A stretch of DNA of 64,000 nt, from assembly GCF_039535785.1 (NCBI RefSeq), contig NZ_BAAAXV010000001.1:1054001-1118000 (forward strand), in the 5' to 3' direction. The notes under the pieces were generated by a model. It ran no database searches. It saw nothing but the letters and a program-made list of their open reading frames with translations, and had not been told where the DNA came from. This document shows positions 8,802-15,965 of this stretch, piece after piece; the stretch's first letter is position 1; each line of letters starts with the position of its first letter. Made by a program: the position numbers and the translations under genes. The stretch is from Nonomuraea helvata (GTDB taxonomy: Bacteria > Actinomycetota > Actinomycetes > Streptosporangiales > Streptosporangiaceae).

Positions 8802-9183
8802 ACAGGTGCTGTGCGCGAGCTTCGCGCGCGGGCGCATCACGCTCCTTCGCAAGGCGGTCGCCGAGCACGCCGCCTACGAGGGGCTGAGCGGACGGCGCCT
8901 GGAGGACTTCGTGCTCGCGGTCAACGAGATCGCCACCAACGCCGTGGTCCACGGCGGAGGGTACGGGCGGCTGCGGCTGTGGTCGCACGGCGGGCGGCTG
9001 TGGTGCGAGGTGACCGACGAGGGGCCCGGGCTGCCCGCGGGGTGGATGGGTGACATGCGGCCGCCCGCGGGGTTCGAGTTCCGCGGGCGGGGGTTGTGGT
9101 TGACGCGCATGCTGTGCGAGCACATCACGATCGTGTCCGGGCCCGGGGGCACGACCGTGACGTTCGCCGCCGTGGACCCCTGA
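8794..9183 (+). CDS. Anti-sigma regulatory factor-type ATPase (HATPase_c_2)
   Basis: This 129-residue GHKL ATPase resembles RsbW/SpoIIAB anti-sigma kinases. The N-box reads AVNEIATNAVVHGG, the G1 box VTDEGPGLP and the G2 region GRGLWLTRMLC. Such proteins bind a sigma factor and phosphorylate STAS antagonists. The ATG at 8794 overlaps the end of the MEDS-STAS gene by 8 bases, indicating coupling; an in-frame ATG at 8764 is the alternative. Its stop directly abuts the stop of the convergent ABC exporter gene. Confidence 0.85.
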   Translation: MRRQVLCASFARGRITLLRKAVAEHAAYEGLSGRRLEDFVLAVNEIATNAVVHGGGYGRLRLWSHGGRLWCEVTDEGPGLPAGWMGDMRPPAGFEFRGRGLWLTRMLCEHITIVSGPGGTTVTFAAVDP

Positions 9184-10965
9184 TCAGGAGTGGGCGGCGG
9201 AGACCCAGGAGGCGTGCAGGTCGGCGTACACTCCCGGCTCGTTGACCAGCTCGGCGTGCGGCCCGCGCTGCACCAGGCGGCCCGCGTCGAAGACCAGGAC
9301 CTCGTCGGCGTTCTCGGCGGTCGACAGGCGGTGCGCGATCGAGATGGCCGTACGGCCCCGCGTGACGCCCTCCAGCGCCCGCGCGAGCCGTACCTCCGTC
9401 GCCGGGTCCACCGCCGAGGTGGCCTCGTCCAGCAGGAGCAGGTCGGGGTCGGCGAGGTAGGCGCGCGCCAGCGCGACGAGCTGCCGCTCGCCGGCCGACA
9501 GCGACTCGCCGCGCTGGCCCACGGGCGTGTCCAGGCCCGCGGGCAGGCCCTCCAGCCAGTCGGCCAGGCCCAGCTCGGTCATCGCGAGCTCGATCTCCTC
9601 GGTGGTGGCCGACGGCTTGCCGTAGCGGATGTTCTCCTCCAGCGTCCCGTCGAACAGGAAGCCGTCCTGCGGCACCATGACGATCCGCTCGCGCAGGGAG
9701 GAGAAGCGGACGTCGCGCAGGTCGCTGCCGTCCACCGTGACCCGTCCCGAGGCCGGGTCCATGAGGCGGGTCAGGAGCTTGGCGAACGTGGTCTTGCCCG
9801 ACCCCGTCTCCCCCACCACGGCCACCCGGGAGCGCGGCGGGATCGCCAGCGTGACCTCGCGCAGCACGGGGGCGCCGCCGGGATAGGAGAAGTGCACGTT
9901 CTCGAAGGCGACCGAGATGGGGCCGCGGGGCAGCTCCACGCCCTTGTCGCCGGGGTCGGCCACGTCGGGCGGGGTGTCGAGGACGCCGAGGATGCGGCGC
10001 CAGCCGGCGACCGCGTTCTGCGCCTCGTTCAGCACCTCGGTGGCGGTCTGCAGCGGTGAGACGAAGAGGGTGACCAGGAACAGGAACGCCACCAGCTGCC
10101 CTTGGGAGATGTCCCCCGACAGGCCGAGCCGCACGCCGAGCAGCACGATCCCGGCGATGGCGATGGCGGCCACGATCTCGGTCAGCGGGAAGACGAACCC
10201 GACGATGGTCTGCGCCCTGACCTGGGCGCTCCTGTTGGCGTTCACGGCGCTGTCGATGCGCTCGGCGGTGCGGCGCTCGGAGGCGTACGCCCTGATGACG
10301 GCGGCACCGACGACGGACTCGCTCACGGCCGCCAGCATGTCGCCGGTGCGCTCGCGCACGACCGTGTACGCCCGTGACAGCAGCCGCTGGAAGCGCGGCA
10401 GGGCGATCATGAGCGGCACGAAGCAGGCCCAGACGAGCAGCGTGAGCTGCCAGGAGTAGACGAACATCAGGACGGTGGCCACGAAGAGCTGGCCGAACGC
10501 CACGATGATCATCAGCCCGCCCCACTGCATGAAGTTGCTGATCTGGTCGATGTCGTTGGTGACGCGCGAGACCAGGGAGCCGCGCCGCTCGGTGTTCTGG
10601 GTGAGCACCGACAGGTCGTGCACGTGGCGGAAGCCGCGCACGCGCAACGTCGCGAGGGACGACTCCGTCGCCTTGTAGAGGCGGACGTTCATGATGTACG
10701 CGGCGAGCGCCGTGAGCAGCACGGCCACCGCGCACACCAGGACGGCCCCGGTGATGTAGGGAATGTCCGGAGTGCCGCTCTTGAGGCCCGTGTCGATCGT
10801 CTGCTGAACCGCGATCGGCACGATGATCTTTCCGGTGGTCGCGACGACGGCCAGCGCCAGCGTCCCCGCCAGTCCTTTGCGGAACTCTGGGGTGTAAGAG
10901 AGTCCCCGGCGGATCGTGGCCAGCGCGGAACGTTCGGAATTGCCCTGAATGCTCTGCGCCGTCAT
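9184..10965 (-). CDS. ABC exporter half-transporter, catalytic-site subunit
   Basis: This 593-residue protein has six membrane helices (about residues 35-330) followed by an ATPase domain. The ATPase has Walker A GETGSGKTT, Walker B LLLLDEATSAVD with the catalytic Glu, and the H-loop His in SIAHRLST. Its signature motif is LSAGE rather than LSGGQ. The start overlaps the stop of the upstream 611-residue gene (ATGA). Together they form a heterodimer in which this subunit supplies the intact Glu and His, while its altered signature faces the degenerate site. The substrate is unknown; drug or lipid export is typical. Confidence 0.92.
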   Translation of the reverse strand: MTAQSIQGNSERSALATIRRGLSYTPEFRKGLAGTLALAVVATTGKIIVPIAVQQTIDTGLKSGTPDIPYITGAVLVCAVAVLLTALAAYIMNVRLYKATESSLATLRVRGFRHVHDLSVLTQNTERRGSLVSRVTNDIDQISNFMQWGGLMIIVAFGQLFVATVLMFVYSWQLTLLVWACFVPLMIALPRFQRLLSRAYTVVRERTGDMLAAVSESVVGAAVIRAYASERRTAERIDSAVNANRSAQVRAQTIVGFVFPLTEIVAAIAIAGIVLLGVRLGLSGDISQGQLVAFLFLVTLFVSPLQTATEVLNEAQNAVAGWRRILGVLDTPPDVADPGDKGVELPRGPISVAFENVHFSYPGGAPVLREVTLAIPPRSRVAVVGETGSGKTTFAKLLTRLMDPASGRVTVDGSDLRDVRFSSLRERIVMVPQDGFLFDGTLEENIRYGKPSATTEEIELAMTELGLADWLEGLPAGLDTPVGQRGESLSAGERQLVALARAYLADPDLLLLDEATSAVDPATEVRLARALEGVTRGRTAISIAHRLSTAENADEVLVFDAGRLVQRGPHAELVNEPGVYADLHASWVSAAHS

Positions 10966-12797
10966 GCGCTGACCTCTTCCCCTTCGATTTCCCCTTCGAT
11001 GTGCCCTTCGGCTGTCACGTCTATGGCGGCCCGCTCGGCCTCCTCGCGCTCGTACGCGGTCACCAGGTTGCGGTAGCCGGCACAGCGCTCGAGCAGCTCC
11101 TCATGGGTCCCGCGGTCCACGACGCGGCCGTGGTCCAGATAGATGACCTCGTCGGCCAGGGCGATCGTGGCCATCCGGTACGCGACGACCACGACGGTCG
11201 ACGCCTCGGCGGCGTCCCGCAGCCCGTACAGGATCTTGGCCTCGACCTGCGGGTCCACGCTGGAGGTGGCGTCGTCGAGGATGAGCAGGCGCGGCCGGCG
11301 CACGACGGCGCGCGCCAGCGCGAGCCGCTGGCGCTGGCCGCCGGAGAGCGACGCGCCGCGCTCGCCGACCCGGGTGCCGAGCCCGTCGGCGAGCCTGGCG
11401 ACGAACCCGTCGGCCTGGGCCAGCCGCAGGGCGGCCCACACGTCCTCGTCGCCGATCTCCAGCCCGAGCGCGATGTTGCCGCGCACACTGTCGTCGAACA
11501 GGAACGTCTGCTGCGGCACCAGCGCCACCGACTCGGCGATGCCGCCGTAGGCCAGCTCGCGCAGGTCCACGCCGTCGAGCAGCACCCGGCCCGCGTCGGG
11601 GTCCACGAGCCTGACCAGCAGCTGCACGAGCGTGGACTTGCCCGACCCGGTGGGCCCGACCAGGGCGACGGTACGGCCTGCGGGCACGTCGAAGCTCACG
11701 TCGTGCAGCACCTCGGCCTCGCCGTAGGCGTACGAGACGCCGGAGACCTCCAGCGCCGCCGGGGCGGACGAGGTCGTGGCCGCCTGCCCGTACTCCATGG
11801 AGCCGGTCGCGTCCAGCACGGCCTGCACCCGCTGCCAGCCCACCACGCTGCGCGGCAGCTCGGCCAGCACCCAGCCGAGCGCCCTGATCGGGAAGGCCAG
11901 CAGCGTGAACAGGTACGCCACCTGCACCAGGTCACCGGAGTCGATCGAGCCGCCCGACAGCCGCATCGCGCCGACGGCGAGCACCGCGAGCACGCCGATC
12001 GTGGGCAGCGCCTCCAGCATCGGGTCGAACAGCCCGCGCACGCGCCCGACCGCGATGTTGGCGTCGCGCAGCTCGTGGGCGCGCCGCCGGAACCGGTCGG
12101 TCTCCAGCTCCTCCCTGCCGAGCGTCTTGACGACGAGCGCCCCGTCGAAGCTCTCGTGCGCGATCTCGCTGACCTCGGCGCGCAGCTTCTGGGCGCGGGT
12201 GGCGAGCGGGCTGAGCTTGCGCTGATAAATCAGGTTCAGTACGGCGATAGCCGGAAAAATCAGGAAACCTACCAGCGCGAGCATGAGGTCGGTGAACACC
12301 ATCGCGATCGCCGCGGTGAACAGCATGACGATCACGCCCACGGCCATCGGCAGCGGCGCGAGCGGCGCCCAGGCGGCCTCGGCGTCGGCGCTGGCGTTCG
12401 ACAGCAGCTGGCCGGTCGGGTGCTGATGGTGCCAGGACAGCGGTAGCCGCAGGTACTGCTTGGTCACGTCCCTGCGCGACCTGGCCTGCATGCGGTACTG
12501 GATGACCCCGGCGAGGATACGCCGCCCGGCCACGCCGAACGACTTGAGCAACGCCGCGCCCATGATGAGGAGCGTTCCCGTCCACAGCGTCCCCGAGGCG
12601 ACGTCGCCCTGGGCGAACGTGGGCAGCACCACGTGCTGCGTCGCCCAGCCGAGCGCCCACGCGGAGCCCACGGTCATGCCCCCGTAGACCGCGCTGGCCA
12701 GCACCGCCAGCGCGAACACCGCCTTCTCCGTGCGAATGGCCACCCCAAGGACACGGAGTCCTTGACGCATCACGGCCGAGGTGACCTTAGTCGCCAC
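10962..12797 (-). CDS. ABC exporter half-transporter, degenerate-site subunit
   Basis: This 611-residue protein has six membrane helices and a C-terminal ATPase with Walker A GPTGSGKST and signature LSGGQRQ. The residue after Walker B is Asp (LLILDDATSSVD) instead of the catalytic Glu, and the H-loop reads VVAYRMATI, with Tyr where His is expected. This is the pattern of the non-hydrolytic subunit of heterodimeric exporters such as TM287/288 or BmrCD. It is the first gene of a two-gene operon, and the C-terminal tail is acidic with EGHIEGEIEGEE repeats. Confidence 0.92.
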   Translation of the reverse strand: MATKVTSAVMRQGLRVLGVAIRTEKAVFALAVLASAVYGGMTVGSAWALGWATQHVVLPTFAQGDVASGTLWTGTLLIMGAALLKSFGVAGRRILAGVIQYRMQARSRRDVTKQYLRLPLSWHHQHPTGQLLSNASADAEAAWAPLAPLPMAVGVIVMLFTAAIAMVFTDLMLALVGFLIFPAIAVLNLIYQRKLSPLATRAQKLRAEVSEIAHESFDGALVVKTLGREELETDRFRRRAHELRDANIAVGRVRGLFDPMLEALPTIGVLAVLAVGAMRLSGGSIDSGDLVQVAYLFTLLAFPIRALGWVLAELPRSVVGWQRVQAVLDATGSMEYGQAATTSSAPAALEVSGVSYAYGEAEVLHDVSFDVPAGRTVALVGPTGSGKSTLVQLLVRLVDPDAGRVLLDGVDLRELAYGGIAESVALVPQQTFLFDDSVRGNIALGLEIGDEDVWAALRLAQADGFVARLADGLGTRVGERGASLSGGQRQRLALARAVVRRPRLLILDDATSSVDPQVEAKILYGLRDAAEASTVVVVAYRMATIALADEVIYLDHGRVVDRGTHEELLERCAGYRNLVTAYEREEAERAAIDVTAEGHIEGEIEGEEVSA

Positions 12798-12820
12798 GCG
12801 GAAGTGATCCCTTCAATCTG

Positions 12821-12864
12821 CCAGATCTGACATATCTGCCTAAGTCACTATCACTCCAGATCTG
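12821..12864. promoter_or_regulatory. Two direct copies of CCAGATCTG between divergent genes
   Basis: CCAGATCTG occurs at 12821-12829 and again at 12856-12864, a 35-bp period, between the divergent ABC exporter operon and the TIGR03085 gene. Its core CAGATCTG is palindromic, so each copy can bind a dimer. This may be an operator, but no regulator is next to it and the evidence is only the repetition. Confidence 0.35.
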
Positions 12865-12894
12865 TACGTTATTCCCGCGGGTAGGGTTGCCCAT

Positions 12895-13524
12895 GTGACT
12901 CACGCTCGCGACGAACGCACCGCGCTGTGCGACCTGTTCGACCGCCTCGGCCCGGACGCGCCGACGCTCTGCACGGGCTGGAGCACGTACGATCTGGCCG
13001 CCCACCTGGTGCTGCGCGAACGCCGGCCCGACGCGATGGGCGGCATCGCGATCAAGCCCCTGGCCGGCTACACCGCCTCCGTGCAGAACGGGCTCAAGGC
13101 CAAGCATCCCTATCCCGAGCTGGTCGGCATGGTGCGCAAGCCGGGCGGCGTCTACGGACTGCTGCCCTCCCTCGACGAGGCCGTCAACAGCCTGGAGTTC
13201 TTCGTCCACCACGAGGACGTCCGGCGCGCCCAGCCGGAGTGGGAGCCACGCGAGCTTTCCGACGACCTCGAGCGGATCATCTGGAAGCGGGTCGCCTCGG
13301 GCGCCCGGCTGATGCTGCGCAAGGCGCCGGTGGGCGTGGTGCTGCACCGGCTCGGCGGCGGCGTGGCGCTCGGCGGCCCCCGTGGCGGCGCCAAGGTGGA
13401 GGTGACGGGGCGGGCCGGCGAGCTGCTGATGTTCTGCTTCGGACGGCAGCGGCACGCCAGGGTGGAGCTGACCGGCGACCCCGAGGCCGCCGACCGGCTC
13501 CTCGACGCCTCTCTGGGCGTATAG
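12895..13524 (+). CDS. TIGR03085-family metal-binding protein (DinB/MDMPI-like)
   Basis: This 209-residue protein belongs to the actinobacterial TIGR03085 family, related to mycothiol-dependent maleylpyruvate isomerases. It shows the N-terminal ERTALCDLFDRLGPDAPTLC, CTGWSTYDLAAHLVLRERRPDA with a ligand His, and FFVHHEDVRRAQPEW with the second ligand histidines. The GTG at 12895 lies 7 bases after a TAGGGT -10-like element, which suggests a leaderless mRNA. Mycothiol-linked chemistry is possible, but no substrate is known. The convergent MerR gene ends 6 bp after its stop. Confidence 0.85.
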   Translation: MTHARDERTALCDLFDRLGPDAPTLCTGWSTYDLAAHLVLRERRPDAMGGIAIKPLAGYTASVQNGLKAKHPYPELVGMVRKPGGVYGLLPSLDEAVNSLEFFVHHEDVRRAQPEWEPRELSDDLERIIWKRVASGARLMLRKAPVGVVLHRLGGGVALGGPRGGAKVEVTGRAGELLMFCFGRQRHARVELTGDPEAADRLLDASLGV

Positions 13525-13530
13525 CCGCTT

Positions 13531-14154
13531 TCAGGTGTACAGGCGCTCCCCGACGGAGGCCTGGGCCAGCCGGCGCAACGAGGCGATCAGCGTGTCGCCC
13601 ACCGAGGTCCCGATGATCACGATCTCCACCGCGTGCTCGCGGTCGCTCACGTCGCCGACGAGGCCGACGTCGATCTCGGCGATCCGCTCGGCGGCCTCGG
13701 CGTAGGAGCCGAGCACGTCGAGCATGTCCTGGCGGCCGACCTCGTCGAGGGTCGCGAGCACGCCGACGGCCGTGCGGTAAGCGGGGTCGCCGGTCCTGAT
13801 CCGCCAGCCCCGCTCGGTGAGCAGGTCGTGCAGGCGGCGCTCCGCCCGGTCCTTGTACGGCCCCGGCCGCGGGTCCTTGGCCTGGGTCACGGTCTTCTGC
13901 GCCGCGCCGAGCAGGTCGAACGCCTCGAGGTCCGGATTGTCGATCCTCGCGATCAAGTCGCGGAGCACCGCGATGGACAGCCCGCCGTACTCGACGAGGG
14001 CGCGCACGAGCTTGAGTCTGCGCACGTGCTCCTCGGTGTAGTCGGCCTGGTTACGGCCGGTCGGCTGGCCGGGCGCCACGAGGCCCTCCCGGATGTAGTA
14101 CTTGATCGTCGGGACCGGGATCCCGGCCGACTCGCTCAGCTCTGCCATGCGCAC
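13531..14154 (-). CDS. MerR-family transcriptional regulator
   Basis: This 207-residue protein starts with a MerR winged helix (MAELSESAGIPVPTIKYYIREGLVAPG, then NQADYTEEHVRRLKLVRAL). The C-terminal 100 residues have no Cys cluster, so it is not an obvious metal sensor. The GTG two codons before the first Met has GAGGGG about 10 bases upstream, which supports it as start. It is divergent from a two-gene membrane operon, and nested inverted repeats lie between them, so the pair is its probable target. Confidence 0.88.
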   Translation of the reverse strand: MRMAELSESAGIPVPTIKYYIREGLVAPGQPTGRNQADYTEEHVRRLKLVRALVEYGGLSIAVLRDLIARIDNPDLEAFDLLGAAQKTVTQAKDPRPGPYKDRAERRLHDLLTERGWRIRTGDPAYRTAVGVLATLDEVGRQDMLDVLGSYAEAAERIAEIDVGLVGDVSDREHAVEIVIIGTSVGDTLIASLRRLAQASVGERLYT

Positions 14155-14181
14155 GCTTTCACATCCCCTCTTGCCGTATGC

Positions 14182-14226
14182 GGATAGCCTAGCTATAGAT
14201 AGTGATAAGTAGTGCTATCCACTATC
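14182..14226. promoter_or_regulatory. Nested inverted repeats in the merR-divergent promoter region
   Basis: GGATAGC at 14182-14188 is mirrored by GCTATCC at 14214-14220, and GATAGTG at 14198-14204 is mirrored by CACTATC at 14220-14226. The stretch is AT-rich for this genome. Its location between merR and the membrane operon suggests a MerR operator and overlapping promoters. This is inferred from symmetry and position only. Confidence 0.5.
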
Positions 14227-14242
14227 CACGTAGGAGGCTTCC

Positions 14243-15175
14243 ATGCTGCCATGGCACCGCCCGCTCCTCCTGTTCGCCGCCGCCATGGCCGCGCTGAGCT
14301 CGATCTTCCTGGCCCTCGTCTTCGTGGACGGCCGCACGCTCGACGGCCTCCCGCTCTGGATCAAGCCCCTGAAGTTCACGATCTCGTTCACGCTCTACGC
14401 GTTCACGTGGGCCTGGCTGCTCTCGCTCCGCCACCGGGCCGGACGGGTGAACTGGTGGGCGGGCACCACCCTGGTCGTGGCCGGGCTGGGCGAGGTGGCG
14501 CTCATCGTCTTCCAGGCAGCCCGCGGCCGGCACAGTCACTTCAACGAGGCGACCCCGCTCGACAGGTCGATCTGGATCGCCATGGGCGTCACGATCGGCC
14601 TGCTCATGCTCGCCAACCTGGTCGCCGCGGTCTTCGTGATCATCGAACGCCAGGCCGACCGCGTGAGCACCTGGACGGTACGGCTGGGCCTGGTCGTCTC
14701 CACGTTCGGCATCGCCTCCGGCGGCCTGATGGTGACCAGCGTGCCCGGGCAGACGTGGGCCGAGGACTTCGCCGGCGCCCACAGCGTGGGCGTGCCCGAC
14801 GGCGGCCCGGGACTGCCCGTGGTCGGCTGGAGCACCGTCGGCGGCGACCTGCGCGTTCCGCACTTCGTGGGCATGCACGCCCTGCAACTGCTGCCCCTGT
14901 TCGCGCTGCTGCTCGCGGCCCTGTCCGCGCGGTTCGCCGCCCTGCGCCGCGAAGAGGTGCGGCTGCGCCTGGTGTTCATCGCCGGCCTCGCCTACGGTGG
15001 CCTGTTCCTCCTCATCCTGTGGCAGGCCCTGCGCGGCCAGCCGCTGATCCGCCCCGACGCCGCGACCCTGGCCGTGCTGGGCGTCCTGGTCGTCACCGCA
15101 CTCGGCGCGGCCGCGGTCGCGCTCCGCCCCAAGAGAGAGCCCGAGAGAGAGCCCGAGAGAGAGACCGCTCCATGA
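14243..15175 (+). CDS. Integral membrane protein of unknown function
   Basis: This 310-residue protein has about eight hydrophobic helices spread across the whole length and no domain that I can name. A charged tail of three Arg-Glu-Pro-Glu-like units (PKREPEREPERETAP) comes from a 12-bp tandem repeat in the DNA (about 15133-15168). AGGAGG at 14232-14237 with 5 bases of spacing supports the ATG. The stop overlaps the start of the ABA4-like gene (ATGA), so the two are co-translated and probably work together in the membrane. Confidence 0.75.
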   Translation: MLPWHRPLLLFAAAMAALSSIFLALVFVDGRTLDGLPLWIKPLKFTISFTLYAFTWAWLLSLRHRAGRVNWWAGTTLVVAGLGEVALIVFQAARGRHSHFNEATPLDRSIWIAMGVTIGLLMLANLVAAVFVIIERQADRVSTWTVRLGLVVSTFGIASGGLMVTSVPGQTWAEDFAGAHSVGVPDGGPGLPVVGWSTVGGDLRVPHFVGMHALQLLPLFALLLAALSARFAALRREEVRLRLVFIAGLAYGGLFLLILWQALRGQPLIRPDAATLAVLGVLVVTALGAAAVALRPKREPEREPERETAP

Positions 15176-15615
15176 CCTCGTTCCTGTTCGACCTGAGCTT
15201 CTACGTGGCCGCGCCGTTCTGGGCGCTGATGATCCTGGCGCCCACCTGGCGGCTCACCCGCCAGGTGGCCGGCTCGCCGCTCATCGTCCTGCCCGCGGTG
15301 GTCGTCGAACTGGTCCTGCTCGTACCCCTGTTCGGCGAGTTCTGGCCCGTGGTGACCCAGCCCTCATTGGAAGGGCTGCAGAAGCTGGTGACCAGGCCGG
15401 AGGCCCTGACCGCGCTGTGGGCGCAGATCCTCGCCTGGGACCTCTTCCTCGGGCGGTGGATGTACCTCGACAGCCGCGAGAGGAACATCCATCCGCTGGT
15501 CATGGCCCCGATGCTGATCCTCACGATCTTGCTGTCGCCGATCGCGCTGCCGATCTATCTGGTGATCCGTCTCCCCTATCGCAGAAATACCGGCGTGGTA
15601 GGGGCTCACGGCTGA
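15172..15615 (+). CDS. ABA4-like (DUF4281) membrane protein
   Basis: This 147-residue protein has four predicted membrane helices and the family's WAQILAWDLFLGRWMYLDSRERNIHPLVMAP block. The family is named after plant ABA4 (neoxanthin formation); the bacterial members have no proven role. The start is the ATG of an ATGA overlap with the preceding membrane gene. A weak link to isoprenoid or carotenoid metabolism could be imagined from the plant homologue, but nothing in this neighbourhood supports it. Confidence 0.8.
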   Translation: MTSFLFDLSFYVAAPFWALMILAPTWRLTRQVAGSPLIVLPAVVVELVLLVPLFGEFWPVVTQPSLEGLQKLVTRPEALTALWAQILAWDLFLGRWMYLDSRERNIHPLVMAPMLILTILLSPIALPIYLVIRLPYRRNTGVVGAHG

Positions 15616-15707
15616 GTTCTAACCCGTACCATGGCAGTGGAAAGAAGCCCCCCGGTTATGATCATGAACATCTTCACAGAAGATGCCGATGATCGCCCAG
15701 ATCCGGG

Positions 15708-15713
15708 TATATA
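15708..15713 (+). promoter_or_regulatory. Possible -10 element for the 53-residue peptide gene
   Basis: TATATA stands out in GC-rich sequence 30 bp before the start of the small gene and 19 bp before its AGGAGG site. No convincing -35 hexamer is seen at 16-18 bp, so the promoter is tentative. Confidence 0.3.
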
Positions 15714-15742
15714 CGGCTGGGAATGGACTGCAGGAGGCCCCC

Positions 15743-15904
15743 ATGCAGGTCAAGAAGGTGCTCACCTACGTGGCTGTCGCGTTCGTGGTGTTCTACCTTT
15801 TCACCAAGCCGGCCCAGGCTGCGGCGGCGGTCAACGGAGTGTTTGATGGAATTCTCCAGGGCGCCAACCAACTGGCTGTCTTCTTTACCAATGTTCTGAC
15901 CTGA
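15743..15904 (+). CDS. Small hydrophobic secreted or membrane peptide, 53 residues
   Basis: The peptide opens MQVKKVLTYVAVAFVVFYLF followed by a TKPAQAAAA segment that looks like a signal-peptide cleavage region or the end of a membrane helix. The last 28 residues are uncharged apart from one Asp and amphipathic. AGGAGG at 15732-15737 with 5 bases of spacing supports the ATG. Similar short proteins with an N-terminal KK-helix-AQAA pattern occur in other actinomycetes; none has a known function. It is followed by a hairpin and then the glutamine-synthetase-like gene. Confidence 0.75.
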   Translation: MQVKKVLTYVAVAFVVFYLFTKPAQAAAAVNGVFDGILQGANQLAVFFTNVLT

Positions 15905-15926
15905 CGCGAGCTTCTGTCTGCGTCAG
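15901..15926 (+). terminator. Hairpin at the end of the small peptide gene
   Basis: CTGACGC (15901-15907) and GCGTCAG (15920-15926) form a perfect 7-bp stem with a 12-base loop that includes the stop codon. No T-tract follows, as is common in actinomycete terminators. It could separate the small gene from the glutamine-synthetase-like gene 40 bp downstream. Confidence 0.45.
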
Positions 15927-15965
15927 GTGCTTCCCCGCGCTGCCAGATCGTGTTACGCAGGCAGG

